Assembly (NCBI GenBank): GCA_052139595.1
Contig: JBKQWK010000060.1
Span: 1 to 9,482 of the forward strand
DNA: 9,482 bases
Source: JBKQWK01 sp052139595
GTDB taxonomy: Bacteria > Actinomycetota > Thermoleophilia > UBA2241
Direction of reading: 5' to 3'
Shown here: one piece after another, positions 7,503-9,482 of the stretch
Numbering within the stretch: position 1 is the first letter of the stretch
Layout of the letters: each line of letters begins with the position of its first letter
Program-made: the position numbers and the translations under genes
The notes under the pieces: model-generated
What the model saw: only the letters and a program-made list of their open reading frames with translations
Told to the model about the DNA's origin: nothing
The model's database searches: none

Positions 7503-8399
7503 TCAGGCTTTTGGGGCTGCCGCCGGGGCGAGCACGACATCGGGGTCTTGGCCACGCTCGACAATCAATTCGAACAGTTCGTCAAGCGCCGTGGCAAAGT
7601 CAGTCTCGCCGTCATCGCGCAGATCGACGCGGGTGGTCAGGGTGGCCTCGGCAGCGCGGCGCAGGGCTGTGTCACCGTCGAAGCCGGGGGCGATGGCGAC
7701 CATCGCGATCGCGGCGCGTACCGAGGCTCCCTTGCGAAAGCGCGGGTGCCGGCGCGTCGCCCGCGTGAGGCGTACGGCGGTGCGGACCAGTTCGGCATCA
7801 GCGCAGCCGGTCGCAACGGTGACGATTGCCGCTTCCTCGGCGGCCGACTGATACGCCAGCGCAAGGTACTCGAAACGGTCGCGCAAGGCCTCCGAGAGAT
7901 GACCGGTGGCGACGTAGTCGACTGGATTCTCGGTGGCCACCACTTGGAAGCCGTCGGCCGCTCGCACCTCGCCGAGGTGAGGCACTTGCAGTAGGCGCTC
8001 ATCAAGCGCGGGCAGCAACACGTTCTGCACCGACTCGGGCATGCGGTTGAGTTCGTTGATGAAGAGCACGGAACCGGCGCGCATCGCCGCGACCAGCGGC
8101 CCGGGGCAGAACGACGTGTCACTGTACCCGTGCTGCAGCACGAGTGGCGGGTCAAACCAGCCGCTGAGCTTGCTCTCAGAGTAGCGGTCGTCGCCGTCGA
8201 CGCGCATCGTGGCGCGGCCCAAGTGGGCGCAGACGGCCAGTGCGACCGTGGTCTTGCCAACGCCGACCGGGCCCTCGAGCAGCAGGTGTCGCCCGGCGCC
8301 CAGCACAGTCAGGGCCGTGGCGAGCTCGCGCTTGCGGCCAATGATGCCGTACGTGCGCTGGATCTTCTCGATCGCGGTCATGGCGACTGTCGGTGGCAT
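7503..8399 (-). CDS. MoxR-family AAA+ ATPase
   Basis: This 298-residue AAA+ ATPase belongs to the MoxR/CoxD/NorQ-like chaperones that remodel protein complexes with a VWA partner. Walker A is GPVGVGKT (43-50), Walker B is VLFINE (111-116), and sensor 1 is Asn158 in VVATENP. The arginine-finger region is LRDRF (172-176), and a lid domain follows. Walker B carries Asn115 where AAA+ proteins usually have Asp; Glu116, needed for hydrolysis, is kept. From memory, INELNR also occurs in part of this family, so the protein need not be inactive. The start is the ATG at 8399; another at 8381 is possible, and neither has a strong ribosome binding site. It lies 25 bases after the DUF2284 gene and just before the VWA gene, consistent with one operon. 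Confidence 0.9.
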   Translation of the reverse strand: MPPTVAMTAIEKIQRTYGIIGRKRELATALTVLGAGRHLLLEGPVGVGKTTVALAVCAHLGRATMRVDGDDRYSESKLSGWFDPPLVLQHGYSDTSFCPGPLVAAMRAGSVLFINELNRMPESVQNVLLPALDERLLQVPHLGEVRAADGFQVVATENPVDYVATGHLSEALRDRFEYLALAYQSAAEEAAIVTVATGCADAELVRTAVRLTRATRRHPRFRKGASVRAAIAMVAIAPGFDGDTALRRAAEATLTTRVDLRDDGETDFATALDELFELIVERGQDPDVVLAPAAAPKA

Positions 8400-8424
8400 C
8401 GCTTGGATTCGTCTTCGTCGTTCG

Positions 8425-8994
8425 TCAGTCGATCAGCACGAGTGCGAAGAGATGATACGGGTCGTCAGTGGCGCCCACGACGGCCAGCGGCCAGCCGGCG
8501 TTGGCACTGGTCGCAAATACATCAATACCGCAGCCGACCGGACCCGGTCTGACGAGGGCGCGGACGTCGCACTCCTCGGGTCGACCGCAGGCCTCGACGC
8601 GGTTACAGGGGCGGCCGCCAGCGAGGGCGAAAGCGCGATGACGGCCAGCGAGGAAGAGCTCGCGCTCCAGAGCGAGAGCGATGCCGGCGAGCCGACCACT
8701 CCAGGCGAGCCAGTCACCCGCCTCTGCCGGCGTCACGTCGAGGCGCAGAAGGAGTATGGTCTGGTATTCGTCAAGCAGGCGCCGTGTCCGCGCGGGCTCC
8801 GGTGAGTATGGCGGGCAGGTGAGACAGCGGCCGGTCGTGCAGCTGCCGTAGAGACACTTCAAGCGCACCCACTCGGCCGTGATTACCGCCGAGGGATTGA
8901 GAATCGCCGCGTCGCTGGCGCCGAGCTCCAGCGCTCGCTTGCGCAGTGCGTCGGCGTCTGTGCCCGCGGCCAGTGCTGAACGGTCTGCTCTCAA
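8425..8994 (-). CDS. DUF2284 cysteine-rich putative metal-binding protein
   Basis: From the TTG at 8994 this is a 189-residue protein of the DUF2284 family, described as probable metal-binding proteins and frequent in anaerobes. The family's cysteines are present: Cys47, Cys52, Cys57 and Cys60 in the KCLYGSC...CLTCPPYSP block, then Cys130, Cys136, Cys142 and Cys155 (GCGIDVF). The spacing suggests an iron-sulphur or other metal centre, but the function is not established. A GAGGAGA Shine-Dalgarno six bases before the TTG sets the start; an in-frame ATG at 9060 would add 22 residues unlike the family and run into the neighbouring GFA gene. The start is 16 bases after the GFA remnant's stop and the stop is 25 bases before the MoxR gene. 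Confidence 0.82.
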   Translation of the reverse strand: MRADRSALAAGTDADALRKRALELGASDAAILNPSAVITAEWVRLKCLYGSCTTGRCLTCPPYSPEPARTRRLLDEYQTILLLRLDVTPAEAGDWLAWSGRLAGIALALERELFLAGRHRAFALAGGRPCNRVEACGRPEECDVRALVRPGPVGCGIDVFATSANAGWPLAVVGATDDPYHLFALVLID

Positions 8995-9000
8995 GAACTG

Positions 9001-9007
9001 TCTCCTC
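9001..9007 (-). promoter_or_regulatory. Ribosome binding site of the DUF2284 gene
   Basis: On the minus strand GAGGAGA is followed by six bases and then an in-frame TTG (8994-8992). This is the only strong Shine-Dalgarno near the beginning of this gene, and it supports a TTG start over the upstream ATG. Confidence 0.7.
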
Positions 9008-9010
9008 AGG

Positions 9011-9450
9011 TCAGATGAGAAAGCGCCCCTGCGATGACCCCTCGGCCTTGGGCAGGTCATCGTTGATCTCGTAGTAGTCGCCGGCCTCGCAGAGCCAGAT
9101 GTGCCCGGCGCCTTTCACACCGGTCGGCGCATCGAGTGTCCCCGCCGAGATGTAAACAAAGTTCTGGCCACGAGGGTCCCAAAAGAGGCTCGCGCCGCAC
9201 TCCTGGCAGAAACCGCGCTGGACGTTGGGGGTCACGTCCTTATCAGTGTGATATCACTTCAAACCCCTGTCTTCGGTCACTACGAGGTCCTCGCGAGGCT
9301 GGAGGTATAGGCTGATACGTGGCCGTGCGTGTGCCGACAATTGCTGCAGTGGCAGAAGAGAACATCACGCACTTGGCCGTGAACCTCATACGTGACTGCA
9401 CCGCAGAGGCAACTTCCAGTCACTCTTGCTGCGTTCTTGCTGCTTGACAT
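9011..9450 (-). pseudogene. GFA-family (Mss4-like zinc) protein, broken by a frameshift and a stop
   Basis: Two pieces of one gene lie in different frames. From the ATG at 9450, about 50 residues carry the family's N-terminal zinc cysteines: SCLCGAVTYEVHG (Cys14, Cys16) and FCHCSNCRHTHG (Cys33, Cys35, Cys38). This frame then ends at a TAG at 9280-9282. From about 9298 a second frame takes over with PREDLVVTEDRGLK, meets a TGA at 9254-9256 where the family has Trp, and continues YHTDKDVTPNVQRGFCQECGASLFWDP to the stop at 9011. Read through both lesions it would be a normal-length GFA protein of about 145 residues, the fold first described in glutathione-dependent formaldehyde-activating enzyme. 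Two separate lesions favour a real pseudogene, though sequencing error cannot be excluded. The C-terminal piece alone could start at a GTG at 9235, without half of the zinc site. Confidence 0.75.
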
Positions 9451-9464
9451 GCGCCCCCGCGGCA

Positions 9465-9482
9465 GGTCCTGCTTTCAGGACC
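9465..9482. repeat. Perfect inverted repeat at the window edge
   Basis: GGTCCTG and CAGGACC form a perfect seven-base stem around a four-base loop. It lies just upstream of the GFA remnant's start and may continue past the window, since the preceding GCA could pair with TGC beyond the edge. It could be the terminator of an upstream gene or an operator; the window ends too soon to tell. Confidence 0.4.

Noticed and set aside
6856..7994. Plus-strand frames opposite the VWA and MoxR genes
   Set aside because: They are Arg/Ser/Ala-rich shadows of well-supported minus-strand proteins.
1..9482. CRISPR arrays, tRNA or rRNA genes, insertion-sequence ends
   Set aside because: No regularly spaced repeats, RNA gene signatures or paired terminal repeats were seen on reading the window.

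Overview
The window is GC-rich bacterial DNA (GC about 60% or a little more by eye) with tightly packed genes and ATG, TTG and probably leaderless starts. High GC, a near-perfect -10 box six bases before a start codon, and the mix of families suggest an actinobacterium or another high-GC lineage. There is no rRNA or other phylogenetic marker, so the assignment is weak.

Layout. (1) 1-600: the C-terminal catalytic part of an Mrr-like restriction endonuclease on the minus strand, apparently without its N-terminal half. (2) 692-1747: an intact zinc-dependent medium-chain alcohol dehydrogenase on the plus strand with a clear ribosome binding site. (3) 1748-2317: about 570 bases with no gene I can support. 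(4) 2318-6142: the centrepiece, a compact three-gene plus-strand operon with overlapping ends. It encodes two N6-adenine DNA methyltransferases of the D12 class and a 645-residue nuclease. The nuclease resembles the AlwI/PleI/MlyI/N.BstNBI family of type IIS enzymes, including the spacing of its catalytic residues. (5) 6143-6552: intergenic. (6) 6553-9450: minus-strand genes, in transcription order a broken GFA-family (Mss4-like zinc) gene, a DUF2284 cysteine-rich protein, a MoxR-type AAA+ ATPase and a von Willebrand factor A protein with a complete MIDAS.

How they work together. The operon looks like a complete type IIS restriction-modification system. Such enzymes read an asymmetric site, so two methyltransferases are expected, one for the adenine of each strand. 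Whether the nuclease cuts both strands or only nicks cannot be read from the window; no separate small cleavage subunit is visible beside it. The MoxR and VWA proteins form the usual chaperone-like pair that remodels or inserts metal into a partner, and the partner is not obvious here. The damaged Mrr and GFA genes show that the flanks are decaying, as is common around accessory defence genes.
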